A DNA stretch of 64,000 nt. Source: SIAJ01 sp963773845. GTDB lineage: Bacteria; Planctomycetota; Planctomycetia; Gemmatales; Gemmataceae. Both the position numbers and the translations under genes were made by a program. This document shows positions 18,754 to 28,900 of the stretch, piece after piece. Position 1 is the stretch's first letter. Each line of letters starts with the position of its first letter. The notes under the pieces are model-generated. The model worked only from the letters and a program-made list of their open reading frames with translations, ran no database searches and had not been told where the DNA came from. The DNA lies in the NCBI GenBank assembly GCA_963773845.1, contig CAVZCU010000012.1:124001-188000 (forward strand). Direction: 5' to 3'.

Positions 18754-19665
18754 GTGACAAGTCCTCGCATCACCGTGGTCGGCTCGGCGAACATGGACCT
18801 GACATTCCGAGCTGACCGTCTCCCGCGACCAGGGGAAACGGCATTCGGGTCCGCCTTCTACAAGGGATTCGGCGGCAAAGGCGCCAACCAGGCGGTGGCG
18901 GCGGCCCGACTCGGGGCCCATGTCACGTTCGTCGGTCGCGTTGGCGATGATGATTTCGGCCGCGCGATCCGAGACCAACTGGTGCTGGAAGGGATCGACA
19001 TTTCGCACCTGGGAGTTGATCCCGAACGGCCGACGGGCACGGCTGCAATTCTGGTCGATGATGCGGGCGAGAATGCGATCGTGGGCGTCCCCGGGGCGAA
19101 CCTTGGCTTGACCCCGGACGATGTCCGCCGGGCCGCCGACTTGATCCAGTCGAGCGCGATCGTGCTCGCGCCATGCGAAACGATGATCGAGACGATCACC
19201 GAGGCGTTTCGCGTCGCCCACGAGGCTCGCCGCATTTGCATCCTGAATCCGGCGCCCGCCCGAGAGTTACCCGACGAATTGTTGACGATGCTCGACCTTT
19301 GCGTTCCCAACGAACCAGAACTGCGAATGTTGACGGGCCGATCGGGCGAAACCCCCGACGACGTTCTGGCGGCGGCCGAGTCGCTGCGCATGCGTGGACC
19401 GGCAACGGTCATCGTGACGATGGGTCCGCGAGGAGCGCTAGTCGTCACCGAATCCGGCCACACCCACTTGCCGGGAGTTACCGTGAGGGCCCTCGATACC
19501 AGCGGGGCCGGCGACGCATTCTGTGGCGCGTTGGCGGCTTCACTCGCGGAAGGTCATTCGCTGCTGGACTCAACGCGCCGTGCCAACGGGGTCGCGGGAC
19601 GCAGTGTCACGCGGCCGGGCACCCAGGCGTCATATCCGCGCCGCCAAGAACTTGCGGACTGGTAA
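18754..19665 (+). CDS. rbsK: PfkB-family sugar kinase, ribokinase-like
   Basis: A kinase of about 303 residues. The PfkB signatures are present: GFGGKGANQAVAAARLGA (signature 1, sugar binding) and VRALDTSGAGDAFCGALAAS (signature 2), with the catalytic aspartate in GAGDAF. VVGSANMDLTFRADRLPRPG is the ribokinase start, and NEPELRMLTG is a typical loop. The GTG at 18754 is preceded by GCGGAG; an upstream TTG at 18739 is possible. It probably phosphorylates ribose or a similar sugar with ATP. It is divergent from the Hsp70-like gene, with 245 bases between. Confidence 0.88.
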   Translation: MTSPRITVVGSANMDLTFRADRLPRPGETAFGSAFYKGFGGKGANQAVAAARLGAHVTFVGRVGDDDFGRAIRDQLVLEGIDISHLGVDPERPTGTAAILVDDAGENAIVGVPGANLGLTPDDVRRAADLIQSSAIVLAPCETMIETITEAFRVAHEARRICILNPAPARELPDELLTMLDLCVPNEPELRMLTGRSGETPDDVLAAAESLRMRGPATVIVTMGPRGALVVTESGHTHLPGVTVRALDTSGAGDAFCGALAASLAEGHSLLDSTRRANGVAGRSVTRPGTQASYPRRQELADW

Positions 19666-19688
19666 GAATCGCCGACTGGAGAAAGTGA

Positions 19689-20579
19689 ATGTATCGAACA
19701 ATGCTGATCGTGATTGCCATGCTGCCCGCACTTGCATGCGGAGAAGAAGCGCTGTTTGTCGCCAAGCCGTTCACCGCCGAGAATAGCTTTACCAAGGGCA
19801 TCGAGGGCCCAGTGTGTGACGCGAAGGGCAATGTCTTCGTCGTCAACTTCGCGGAGCAACAGACCATCGGCAAGGTGACACCGGATGGCAAAGCCGCGGT
19901 ATGGGTCAAACTACCCGGCAAGAGCACCGGCAACGGCATCGTCTTCGATCGCAAAGGCATGATGTACGTCGCCGATTATGTTGGACACAACGTCCTGCTC
20001 ATCGACCCAGCGACGAAGAAAATCAGCGTGTTCGCACACGAAGCCGCGATGAATCAGCCGAATGATCTGGCCATTGCCCCTGACGACGTCATGTACGCCA
20101 GCGATCCCAACTGGGGCAAGGGCACCGGCCAAGTTTGGAAGATCGGCCGCGACGGAAAGATTGTCCGGGTCGCTCAGGACAAGGGAACCACGAACGGGAT
20201 CGACGTCAGCCCGGACGGCAAGACGCTGTACGTGAATGAGAGCGCGCAGCGCAACGTCTGGGCGTTCGAAATCGAAAAGGACGGCAGCCTGTCGAACAAG
20301 CGACTCGTCAAAAAGTTCCCCGACTTCGGTTTCGATGGCATGCGCTGCGACGTGGATGGCAATCTATACATCGCCCGTTATGGCAAGGGAACTGTGGTGA
20401 AGATGTCGCCCAAGGGGGAAATACTGCGGGAAGTCGACGTGCTTGGAAAGTCGCCGAGCAATCTCTGCTTTGGCGGCCCAGACGGCCGGACGGTGTATGT
20501 CACCGAGGTGACGAATCGCCGGCTTGTCTCCTTCCGCGTGGATAAGCCGGGACAGGCATGGAAGCGCTGGCAGAAGTAA
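19689..20579 (+). CDS. Secreted SMP-30/gluconolactonase-like beta-propeller protein
   Basis: A 296-residue protein with a signal peptide at residues 1-18 (MYRTMLIVIAMLPALACG). The six-bladed propeller shows repeats such as GIEGPVCDAKGNVFVVNF, GNGIVFDRKGMMYVADYVGH, NQPNDLAIAPDDVMYASDPN, TNGIDVSPDGKTLYVNESAQ and MRCDVDGNLYIARYGKG. The N and D residues in NDLAIAP, NGIDVSPDG and DGMRCDVDGN fit the divalent-metal site of SMP-30 lactonases. The start is 24 bases after the sugar kinase stop, so the two are probably cotranscribed and act on a sugar acid or lactone. Confidence 0.86.
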   Translation: MYRTMLIVIAMLPALACGEEALFVAKPFTAENSFTKGIEGPVCDAKGNVFVVNFAEQQTIGKVTPDGKAAVWVKLPGKSTGNGIVFDRKGMMYVADYVGHNVLLIDPATKKISVFAHEAAMNQPNDLAIAPDDVMYASDPNWGKGTGQVWKIGRDGKIVRVAQDKGTTNGIDVSPDGKTLYVNESAQRNVWAFEIEKDGSLSNKRLVKKFPDFGFDGMRCDVDGNLYIARYGKGTVVKMSPKGEILREVDVLGKSPSNLCFGGPDGRTVYVTEVTNRRLVSFRVDKPGQAWKRWQK

Positions 20580-20591
20580 GAGTGCACCGGT

Positions 20592-22235
20592 TCAGTGCTT
20601 CCTTTTCGGTTCGAAGTGGTAAACCGCCACCTCGATCTTGTCAGGCGATGCTCCTGGCGGATAACTGAATACCGGCTCGCCGCACTTGTCGTACAGATCG
20701 CGAGCAAAAATAAATCGCTCCAGACGCGAGTGCGGGCTTTTCGCGTTCGGTGTGAAGACAATGTAAATCTCTCGATCGGCCGTCGGGTTCAACCACGGCC
20801 ATTCCCGGAGCGTCCGCCCCGTATACCACTCGGCCCAGCCGAATGGATCGACGATCGCGACGCTTTCGGCATGCTCCTTCAGCCAATAGCCGGCTGCCTT
20901 GTGCCCCGCCCGTTCGTGGTGCAAGGAACGCATGTCGCGGGGAAGAGAAATCGCCAGTATGAGGAGCGTCAATGCCGCACCCATTTCCCACGGCTTTCGC
21001 CGCCGAATCCAGGCGGATTTGAACGTCCGGATAGCCCAAGCCCCGATGACCGGGAACGAAGCGGCCGCGACGATGCACGTGATCATCACCGTCAAAAGCG
21101 TATGCCGCTGAGAAACATAATTCATCTTCCAGGCCACCGTCCACAGCAAGGTCAGGTGAACGCCCGCGGTTGCCAGGAGAATGACGATTGGCGGCTCGAA
21201 CAGTCGTCGTCGAAGGGTCCACAATCCAATCAATGCGAAATAGGGCAACACGTAGTGAGCGGCCTTGGAATACTCACTGGCCAGCGCCTTGAGTGCCCAA
21301 ATCGCTTTGTTTTCGCGGGCTTCAGCCGCGGGATCCCACCATGCTGCCAATGGCACGTTCACGCCGCGAAGCCGCCCTTCGGGCCGCTGATGATACGAGG
21401 GGTCCGGCTCGTGCCCTTGAAGCGTGTCCACAATGCCTTGACCCGTTTTCTTGTGGGTCAATCCGCCAATGATCGCACAATAGGGGCCCATGACGGCTAC
21501 CGTGCCGATGACCAGGCCGATGCCAACGACAAAGGGCGGCTTCCAGGCTCCCCCCGCCAATTTGCGAATTACCATTCCGGAGCACGTTAACCCAGCCGCG
21601 AGTGCGACGACGACGGCCTCCGGTCGGATCCAGTATCCCAATCCGCAAAATGCACCGGCTGCGAGTCCAAACAATAACGCCGGCCGAATATGCGGCTGTT
21701 CGACAGCACGCACCGCGAACCATAACGCCCAGGCAGATGTCAACAACCAGAGACTGTCCGAAATGCCATCGCTGCTGACGTCCACGAATACCGGCAGGAC
21801 TTCAAACATGACCACCGCTGCAAAGCCGATATTGCGATCAAAGATTCGGCGCGTGAGCAGGAACAGCGGAATTACAAGCAGCACGGCCGAAACGGCGCTC
21901 ACCAGTTGAGCGCTCAAGGCCATCGATTCGGTAGTCACGCCGCCCATGTAGGGCCGCACAAGCCAGGAAATCGCAATAATCGCCGCCGGGTAGCCGGGCG
22001 GATGTTCGACGCCGGGCATACTCGGCGGATGGGCCACTCCGCGGATGACATCGAGAGTACTGAAACCGCCGGGGGGCGATTCCATCCGCAAACCGTCGCG
22101 AACGAAGATGATGCAATCTCGTGAAGGTACGGTGGTATGCCAAACGGTGAACGTCCGCAGGCCGGCGACGAGCAGCAGGAGAACAAGCAGCCGGGAGAAA
22201 TCCGACGGTCGCGACGTGGCCGGTTCAGGCATCAT
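20592..22235 (-). CDS. Membrane glycosyltransferase-like protein (ArnT/PMT type)
   Basis: A protein of about 547 residues with about ten hydrophobic segments, starting with FSRLLVLLLLVAGLRTFTVW. The loop after the first helix contains PGVEHPPGYPAAIIAISW, in which HPPGYP is typical of dolichyl-phosphate-mannose or ArnT-like transferases of the GT-C fold. A soluble C-terminal tail (EVAVYHFEPKRK) follows. It would move a sugar from a lipid carrier to a protein or lipid in the membrane. The start at 22235 (MMPEP) is chosen tentatively; 22232 is equally possible. Confidence 0.75.
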   Translation of the reverse strand: MMPEPATSRPSDFSRLLVLLLLVAGLRTFTVWHTTVPSRDCIIFVRDGLRMESPPGGFSTLDVIRGVAHPPSMPGVEHPPGYPAAIIAISWLVRPYMGGVTTESMALSAQLVSAVSAVLLVIPLFLLTRRIFDRNIGFAAVVMFEVLPVFVDVSSDGISDSLWLLTSAWALWFAVRAVEQPHIRPALLFGLAAGAFCGLGYWIRPEAVVVALAAGLTCSGMVIRKLAGGAWKPPFVVGIGLVIGTVAVMGPYCAIIGGLTHKKTGQGIVDTLQGHEPDPSYHQRPEGRLRGVNVPLAAWWDPAAEARENKAIWALKALASEYSKAAHYVLPYFALIGLWTLRRRLFEPPIVILLATAGVHLTLLWTVAWKMNYVSQRHTLLTVMITCIVAAASFPVIGAWAIRTFKSAWIRRRKPWEMGAALTLLILAISLPRDMRSLHHERAGHKAAGYWLKEHAESVAIVDPFGWAEWYTGRTLREWPWLNPTADREIYIVFTPNAKSPHSRLERFIFARDLYDKCGEPVFSYPPGASPDKIEVAVYHFEPKRKH

Positions 22236-22337
22236 GTAGACTTCGCGTTTCCTACGAAGGATCAAGGGCATCCGGCCCCAAACATGCTCGAACGCTAAAC
22301 TACGAAAGGAACGGGGTCAAGGGCGATAGGTGTTGCC

Positions 22338-22760
22338 ATGCTCGAAGTCAATTCCACCATCCGCATTCCGCTCGACGAATTCGAGTGGAGTTTTGCCCGC
22401 TCGGGCGGTCCAGGAGGACAGAACGTCAACAAGGTCGCCTCCAAGGCCGTCCTCCGCTGGAATCTGGCAGGTTCTCCCAGTATTCCCGACGAAGTCAAAA
22501 CCCGATTTTGCGAACGATTCCCGTCCAGGATCACGACCCAGGGCGAGTTGGTTCTTGCTTCCGAATTGACGCGCGATCAGGGGCGCAATCGCGAGGATTG
22601 CCTGGAAAAGTTGGCTGCGATGGTCCGAGCCGCAGCCGTACGGCCCAAGGTTCGCCGACCGACCAAACCGTCGAAAGCTTCCAAGCGGCGGCGGGTCGAG
22701 GGCAAACGGCATCAGTCGGCCCGCAAAGCCAGTCGGCGGGTAGGTGGCAGCGAAGAGTAA
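22338..22760 (+). CDS. arfB: ArfB-type ribosome-rescue peptidyl-tRNA hydrolase
   Basis: A 140-residue class I release-factor-like protein. It has the catalytic GGQ motif in SGGPGGQNVNKVASKAVLRW and a highly basic C-terminal tail (RPKVRRPTKPSKASKRRRVE) that would insert in the mRNA channel of a stalled ribosome. The length and layout agree with ArfB/YaeJ, which releases stalled peptidyl-tRNA without a stop codon. The ATG at 22338 begins directly at the conserved fold (MLEVNSTIRIPLDEFEWSFA). Confidence 0.92.
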   Translation: MLEVNSTIRIPLDEFEWSFARSGGPGGQNVNKVASKAVLRWNLAGSPSIPDEVKTRFCERFPSRITTQGELVLASELTRDQGRNREDCLEKLAAMVRAAAVRPKVRRPTKPSKASKRRRVEGKRHQSARKASRRVGGSEE

Positions 22761-23004
22761 GATTGTAGCTGGTTCGGATTCCAATTCTTTTCGATCTTTT
22801 GGCGGACACGCCTTGAAAAGCCATTGGTGATGTGAAAAGAAAGGTGAAACGCAGCAATCCCCCGCATGGTCCACATTCCCGCCAGTCGTCGACTCCGCGA
22901 GCGGAATTCGGGAACTACTTACCCTGGACAGACTTTCGGCTGAATGATATGCCATCGGGAACGACTCTCATTGGACTTCTCGGCAGAAAGGACCATATCC
23001 TGTT

Positions 23005-23307
23005 ATGGCTCACATCGTCGCTGCTCCCTGTAACGATTGCAAGTACACCGACTGCTGCGTCGTCTGCCCGGTAGAGTGCTTCTACCAAGACGAGAAGATG
23101 CTGTACATCGATCCAGGAGACTGTATCGATTGCGAAGCGTGCGTGCCGGAGTGCCCCGTCGAGGCCATCTTCGCCGAAGCGAATCTGCCGGCGCAGTGGA
23201 ATAGCTACGTGCAATTGAATGCCGAACGGAGCATTGCCCTCAAAGAATCCGGCCACATCACCGAAAAGCAGCCGCCCAAGGAAGGGCCGGAGTGCCAGAA
23301 GAAGTAG
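23005..23307 (+). CDS. fdxA: FdxA-type 7Fe ferredoxin
   Basis: A 100-residue ferredoxin. The cysteine pattern is CNDCKYTDCCVVCPVECF at residues 9-26 and CIDCEACVPECPVEAIF at residues 39-55, the arrangement of a [3Fe-4S][4Fe-4S] ferredoxin with an extra cysteine in the first site. A longer polar tail follows. It would carry electrons in the cytosol. The ATG at 23005 follows AAAGGA at a distance of about 14 bases, so the ribosome-binding site is loose. Confidence 0.92.
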   Translation: MAHIVAAPCNDCKYTDCCVVCPVECFYQDEKMLYIDPGDCIDCEACVPECPVEAIFAEANLPAQWNSYVQLNAERSIALKESGHITEKQPPKEGPECQKK

Positions 23308-23309
23308 AA

Positions 23310-23381
23310 ATCAGAGGTCAGAAGTCAGAGGTCAGTATGCCCTGTCTTCTGACCTCTGCGTTCTGACCTCTGACCTCTGAT
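23310..23381. repeat. Inverted TCAGAGGTCAGAAG-type repeat between fdxA and hemH
   Basis: The left arm at 23310-23335 repeats TCAGAGGTCAG and GAAGTCAGAGGTCAG; the right arm at 23347-23381 is its complement, ending TGACCTCTGACCTCTGAT. The ATG of hemH (23380) lies in the last bases of the right arm. Similar sequence occurs at 50429-50509. No coding capacity is seen. Confidence 0.85.
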
Positions 23382-24351
23382 GAAGACTGGCCTTCTCCTC
23401 ATCCAACTCGGAACTCCGGACGCCCCGACCAAGCCGGCGCTCAAAAACTATCTCCGCGAATTCCTCAACGATCGCCGTGTCATCGATGTGCCCCGCTGGA
23501 AATGGTGGTTCATCCTCAATTGCTTCATTCTGACCACACGGCCCAAGCGTTCGGCCGAAAAATACGCGCGCATCTGGGACCCGGTTACGGGCTCGCCCTT
23601 GTTGCACTACACGAGGCGACAGGCGGAATTGCTTCAGCAAGCGTTGCCCAAGATTCCCGTCCGCTTTGGCATGCAGATCGGCAATCCGGCTCTTGCCGAC
23701 GTCGTTCGCGAGATGATTAGTCAGGGAATCGACCGGCTCATTGTGCTGCCGATGTACCCGCAATACTCGGACACCACCACCGCGTCGGCGACGGATTCCC
23801 TCTTCAAAGTGCTCATGCGAACGCGACGCGTGCCGGCCCTGCGAATCGTTCCCCCGTACTATGATCATCCCGCATATCTCGACGCGATGGCAACCGTCGT
23901 CCACGATGAACTCAAGCGGCTTCCGTGGCAGCCAGATCATTTCGTTTACAGTTTTCACGGCCTGCCGTTGCGCTACGCCGATGCCGGCGATCCCTATCCG
24001 GACCAGGTCCTACAAACGACCCGTGGGCTGCAAGAGCGGTTGCAATTTGCCAACGGAAAATGGTCGCAAACGTATCAATCTCTCTTCGGCCGCGAGGAGT
24101 GGCTGCGGCCCTACACCGACGATATCCTCGCCAACCTCGCCAAGAACGGCGTCCAGCGCGTGTTTGTGACCACGCCGGGTTTCACGGCTGATTGCTTGGA
24201 AACAATCGACGAAATCGGCCACGAATCCAAAGAGTTGTTTCAAGCGAACGGTGGCGAGGAACTGCATCGATGTCCGTGCCTGAACGATCACCCAGCATGG
24301 ATCGAGGCGATGAAGCGGATTGTCGAGGAGGAGGGGAAGGGGTGGCTTTAA
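23380..24351 (+). CDS. hemH: Ferrochelatase
   Basis: A 323-residue enzyme that inserts ferrous iron in protoporphyrin IX, the last step of heme synthesis. Signatures are TGLLLIQLGTPDAPTKPALK at the N-terminus, VLPMYPQYSDTTTAS, HFVYSFHGLPLRYADAGDPY (the active-site histidine is in SFHGLP) and VTTPGFTADCLETIDEIGHE (the metal-site glutamate region). The start ATG is embedded in the preceding repeat and has no clear Shine-Dalgarno sequence. The length is normal. Confidence 0.95.
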   Translation: MKTGLLLIQLGTPDAPTKPALKNYLREFLNDRRVIDVPRWKWWFILNCFILTTRPKRSAEKYARIWDPVTGSPLLHYTRRQAELLQQALPKIPVRFGMQIGNPALADVVREMISQGIDRLIVLPMYPQYSDTTTASATDSLFKVLMRTRRVPALRIVPPYYDHPAYLDAMATVVHDELKRLPWQPDHFVYSFHGLPLRYADAGDPYPDQVLQTTRGLQERLQFANGKWSQTYQSLFGREEWLRPYTDDILANLAKNGVQRVFVTTPGFTADCLETIDEIGHESKELFQANGGEELHRCPCLNDHPAWIEAMKRIVEEEGKGWL

Positions 24352-24366
24352 TTTGAATTCGGGCAA

Positions 24367-24618
24367 TCACTTCCCAAATCGTTTAGCGGACAATACGGTG
24401 ACTTCGCGCGACTTCAGATCTACCTGAAAAACCACGGCGACCAGAGGCACGAACGTGATTCGCAATCCACCTGATCGCGACTCACCTTGCGACAGTGGAT
24501 CGGAACGAAGTCGCGAGTTGAGTGCTTCAATTGCGGCTGCCATACGAGTTCTTTCGCCGGCCTTGGCGGAAACATAGATATCCGCAAGTTCGTCCAGCGC
24601 AGACGTAAGCCAGATCAG
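24367..24618 (-). CDS. RelE/ParE-family toxin, probable CTG start overlapping the antitoxin stop
   Basis: An open frame with no ATG, GTG or TTG start near its head encodes about 83 residues: LIWLTSALDELADIYVSA, RMAAAIEALNSRLRSDPL, QGESRSGGLRITFVPLVAVV and VDLKSREVTVLSAKRFGK to the TGA at 24367-24369. The ESRxGGxRI and PLxVxFxV pattern is that of small RelE/ParE-type toxins. The first usable codon is a CTG at 24618-24616, which overlaps the antitoxin stop as CTGA, mirroring the ATGA overlaps of other operons. Either CTG is used or the ATG was altered. The toxin would act in the cytosol and be neutralised by the upstream gene product. Confidence 0.62.
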   Translation of the reverse strand: MIWLTSALDELADIYVSAKAGERTRMAAAIEALNSRLRSDPLSQGESRSGGLRITFVPLVAVVFQVDLKSREVTVLSAKRFGK

Positions 24619-24866
24619 GGCGAACAGCGACCGATCTCCCGAAGCCGCTCCATCACCTCCTCGGGGGTGTGTCGCTTTTCATTCGGGTCCGCCAGCCTTC
24701 TGAGCAGTTCCGCATCGCTGACACCGAATTCCGGGAATGACACCGTCAAGGCGCTCGCAGGCACGAACTGCCCGAGAAGTCGGCCGTCCGCCGACCGTAC
24801 GTCCTGCGGGCTTCCAGAAATGGAAAGTGCCTGGATCGTAGCATCATCACGAATTGTGATTGCCAT
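24615..24866 (-). CDS. Small antitoxin-like protein paired with the RelE/ParE-like toxin
   Basis: An 83-residue protein beginning MAITIRDDATIQALSISGSP, then ADGRLLGQFVPASAL, and a charged helical C-terminus (DAELLRRLADPNEKRHTPEE then VMERLREIGR) typical of an antitoxin tail that wraps its toxin. It precedes the toxin and overlaps its head by 4 bases. I recognise no specific DNA-binding fold. The gene order antitoxin-toxin, the overlap and the sizes support a type II pair. Confidence 0.6.
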   Translation of the reverse strand: MAITIRDDATIQALSISGSPQDVRSADGRLLGQFVPASALTVSFPEFGVSDAELLRRLADPNEKRHTPEEVMERLREIGRCSP

Positions 24867-24904
24867 GATTCATACTCCTGATCAATGTTGCCTATTATAG
24901 TGCG

Positions 24905-25741
24905 TCAATGGCCGACGTATTTCACGGCGCCGCCCATTTCCCGCGTCAATCGCTCGAGTGGCGTTCCTCGCTTGGACTGCGTCCCGCCAAAAACCGCTGC
25001 CGAGAAGTAAACGGGGTCATGCAGCAAGACGCGAATCGCCCGCACTTCCTTCTCATCCAGGTCGTCCGCATCGGTAAGCAGGAAAATAGCGTCCGGATGC
25101 AACGATAGCGCCTCCCGGATGCCGGACCGGTGATCGCTGCTCCCTTCGGCAAAGAGTGTATCGAGCCATCGCCCGGCACGTTCGCGATTCTCCACCGTGG
25201 CGAGCATCAGGCGTGAGTCAAACCGATCGACGCCGCCGCTGTAGGCCACGATCTGAAACCGGCATTCGGTATTCAGCTGCCCAAGTGATGCTTTGATGGA
25301 ACCGCAAGCTCTGCGAAGCAGTCCATCGACACCCATGCTCGATGAATGATCCAGAACATACACGACTGACTTCCCGGCCCTGAATTTGGGGTGAAGCGGC
25401 ATGCCGGAAGCAGAATTCGGCAAAGGCTTCGGCGTGTTGAGCGAACTCCCCGCAGGGACCAGTGCGCCCGGTGTCGGAATCAAGATGACTGAAGGCGGTA
25501 ACAAATTGGGCGGCTCGGGATTCGGCCTCAGAACAGGCGATTTGGAGACAACCGGGACCGGTCGCGGGGCACGGATGTTGATAACGAACTCGCGATCATC
25601 CGGGCTCTGCACCGCCGTGGGCACAACTGGCGATGCCGGTGTTCGCTTTTCGTGCAGATTGAGCCAGCCCAGTACACATAATCCGTGCACGGCAATCGAA
25701 ATCGATACAGCGAGCGCAACTCGACCGCGAACCACTTGCAT
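24905..25741 (-). CDS. Membrane-anchored von Willebrand factor A protein
   Basis: A 278-residue protein with one N-terminal membrane helix (VALAVSISIAVHGLCVLGWL), a Pro-rich spacer (residues 60-110), and a vWA domain starting VVYVLDHSSSMGVDG, whose DxSxS is the metal-ion-dependent adhesion site. AIFLLTDADDLDEKEVRAI supplies further acidic residues. The orientation puts the vWA domain outside the cytoplasm. It is divergent from the giant coiled-coil gene, 178 bases away, and its partner is unknown. Confidence 0.82.
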   Translation of the reverse strand: MQVVRGRVALAVSISIAVHGLCVLGWLNLHEKRTPASPVVPTAVQSPDDREFVINIRAPRPVPVVSKSPVLRPNPEPPNLLPPSVILIPTPGALVPAGSSLNTPKPLPNSASGMPLHPKFRAGKSVVYVLDHSSSMGVDGLLRRACGSIKASLGQLNTECRFQIVAYSGGVDRFDSRLMLATVENRERAGRWLDTLFAEGSSDHRSGIREALSLHPDAIFLLTDADDLDEKEVRAIRVLLHDPVYFSAAVFGGTQSKRGTPLERLTREMGGAVKYVGH

Positions 25742-25919
25742 GGCGCATCCTCCTCAGCCGGGCAAATACCATTCAAAAGGGCAAACGGGAAGGGGCAATC
25801 CGCGGTTTCTTAATGAGTTGCGTAACGGCGCCCTAATTGGTCGAGGCGATGGGCTCCCGGCGAGTTATAATTCATTAGAGGCCGCGTCCTTGCGATGACG
25901 CCGCTCAGGAGAATTGGTG

Positions 25920-28900
25920 ATGGCCACATTGCTCGATGCGCCCAAGGCGCCGGATACCGCCAAGATCGAAGAATTCGTTGAAAAGCAAATTGACGCCGCC
26001 CGACGCCGAATTCGCTCTCTCGATAAGTGGATTGTTGGCCTGATCGATGTTTCCGTGTTCCTGGTGTTTTTGCTTGCGGCCCAGTTCATTGACCGCCAGG
26101 TCGAGACGCCGCGTGGGACCGGCTGGGCTGCCGTCGCTGTTTTCGCTTTTCTCGAATTCCTGGTGATTTACCTCTTTCTCTATCGCCCGACACGTCGCCA
26201 GATTAACCCATATTTCGCCGCCCGCCAGGTCGAGCAGACCGTCCCCAATTCGAAAAACTCCCTTGTTACGTGGGTTGATTTCGATGAGGACAAGCAACTC
26301 CCCGGCTCAATTCGTACGGCGATCGGCCAAAAAGCTGCCCGAGACTTGAAGGGGGTCGACCTGAATCGGGCCATCGAGAATCGGCGCATCGTTTGGTTGG
26401 CAATCATGGTTGCCGTATTGGCCCTCGTGAACCTAGTGGTCGCGTTCCTGCCACCGACGCGAACCGAATTGAGGCTTCAGGAACCGAAAGACGGCGACGT
26501 CACTGTTTTCAACAACCAGGACGTCAGCTTCCGGGTGCATGTCAACGGCCGCGTTCCAGGCGCTAACGATGCCGACGCGGTTCGGCTCCGACTGTGGTAC
26601 AACCCGGACGACCCTGAAACCTACGAAGAACGGCCGATGACCAAGGTTGAAGGCGAGCGCCGCGAATTCGCGCTGGTTGTTCCCGCCAAACAGGTTCGTT
26701 TCGGCTTCCATTACAAGATCCTCGCCGGCAATTCCCAAACACCCGAATACACGGTCACCTGCAAGATCATTCCTGAGTTCACCGGCTTCGAAGTCAGTTA
26801 CGAATACCCCGACTATCTCAAACGTGCTCCTGAAACGACGAACGACCCGAATCTCCTCGCTCCCTTTGGCAGTACGGCGACGCTGATCGTTTCAACGAAT
26901 CGCGAAGTGAAGCGCGGGCACGTCGAGATCGAGGGCCAGCCCCGAACGCTCGACGGCGAACTGATCGAAGGCCGCCCAGACGCCATTCAGTTCACCGTGC
27001 CGATCGAGAAGGAGGGCATTTATCGCATTTGGTTCACCACCCCCGAGGGAGATAAGAATCAGGACCCTGCCCGGCTGCGCCTGGGCGTAATCGATCCCAA
27101 GCCTGTCTTCCGCACGTTCGATCTGGACTACGATTACCCGGCCTATTTGCGCTTCAAACCGATGTCGGTGAAGGACGTCCGCGAATCGGAAATCGAAGCG
27201 CCCCGAGGCACCAAGATCGTGCTGACGGCAAAGACTTCGCGAGGCGTGAAGAATGCCAAGTTTGAGCTCAACGGCCAATCCATTGCCGGCGAACCAGTTC
27301 CTGAACAGCCGATGTGGGTGCGCTTCAAGCTGCCAGCGCTCGATATGGACGGTACCGCCAAAGTGACCTTCACGCCGACGACCGATGAAGGTCCAAGCGC
27401 TCCGCGATCGGTCCCGGTTCGCGTTTTGATCGATCAGGCGCCCGAAGTACAGATCACGGAGCCAGCAGAAGACGAGAAGCAATTGCCCGCGAATGGGACG
27501 CTGGAACTGAAAGGTTTGGCCACGGACGACCATGGCGTCGACAAATTAATCCTGCTAATGAGAGTCATCGGCGCCGAAGATCTCGACCTCAAGCCGAAGC
27601 CCTATCGGCGCGGCATGTCGTTCCGCCGCGAGCAGGATAATTCGTGGCCGACTCGGGTCGAGTATAAGGACTTTATCAAGCTGCCCGAATTGCGAATGGA
27701 CAAGAACCCCAACTGGCGAGTCGCCGCGGGGGCCAAAATTGAATACTGGCTCGAAGCATTCGACAATTGTGCAGTGCCCAAACCGAACCGCAACATTTCC
27801 AAGAGGAAATGGATCATCGTGACGGCGCCCGCGACCAAGCCGGACGAGCAGAAAGAAATCGAGCAACAGAACCAGAAAGACAAACGCGATCAACAAACGC
27901 ATGAGAAGCGCCAGGATCAACAGAATGCAACCGAGAAGCGCGACGTTCAGCAACAGCCGCCGAAGGGCGCTGAACAAGGCGACAAAAAGGATGGTCAGCC
28001 GGATCGCCAGAACGGCGCTACCGACAATCCCGCGGAAAATATGAATCCGCCGATGGGCACGCCTCCCGACCAGCAACCTGGCGGAGCCGCCAATCACGAC
28101 GAGCAGACAAAGGACGTGGAAAAGGCAATTAACAAGACCGAACAAGACAAGAATCCAAGCGCCGCGAAGCCCGACACTCGGCCAGTGCCAGACGCCAAGG
28201 TCGATCCGGGCGATAGCCGGCCCGAACCGAAGACCGGTCCGATGGCTGGTCCGCCGCCCGCGGAGGAGCGCAAGCCCAAGTCGGATCCGAACAAGGACAT
28301 GACCGGTGATGGCACCGCAGGCGCGACCAAGGCTGGCAACATTGACAAATCGAAAGACGATAAGAGCGAGGCAAAACCGGGCGGTGAAGGCAAATCAGAT
28401 ACTCCGAATAAGAGCGACGCAAAGCCATCGTTCGGCGGCGGAAGCAGCGACGCCGGCAAGAATAAGCCCGAGCCCAAAGATTCGACCAAGCCGGGAGTGG
28501 AATCCAAGGAACCGGTCGCCAAGGCGGATGCGCACGACATGCCGAAGAGCGATCCCAAGAACGCCGGCGCGAAGGATAAACGGGAACCCAGCACCGCGAA
28601 GCCCGAAAAGCAGCTCGCCCAAGCGGACACCAAAAAGCCGTCGAGCGATCCCGGAGCAAAGGGCGATGTGCCACCGTCCAACGCCGCCGACACGAAGCCC
28701 GAAAGGAGTCCGGACCCAGCGGGAATGAAGCCCCAGCCGAAGAAGGAAGATGTGGCCAACGCGGGCGGTTCACGGGGTGCGCCGAAGAATCCCGACGATG
28801 CCGGTGGCGACAAGCGATCGAATCCAATGGGTCCAATGGATCAGCAAGCACGCAGTGACACCAAGTCGGGACCAAGGGATGCCCGCGATCAAAGCCAGAA

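Noticed and set aside
22971..23001. Sigma-70-like promoter before fdxA (TTGGAC and TATCCT)
   Set aside because: The match is partial and the second box would fall within a few bases of the start codon; not reliable by eye.
27555..28875. Long minus-strand open frames opposite the Lys/Pro-rich part of the giant gene
   Set aside because: They reflect the low-complexity composition of the plus-strand gene and contain only biased residues (Leu/Val or Ser/Phe runs).
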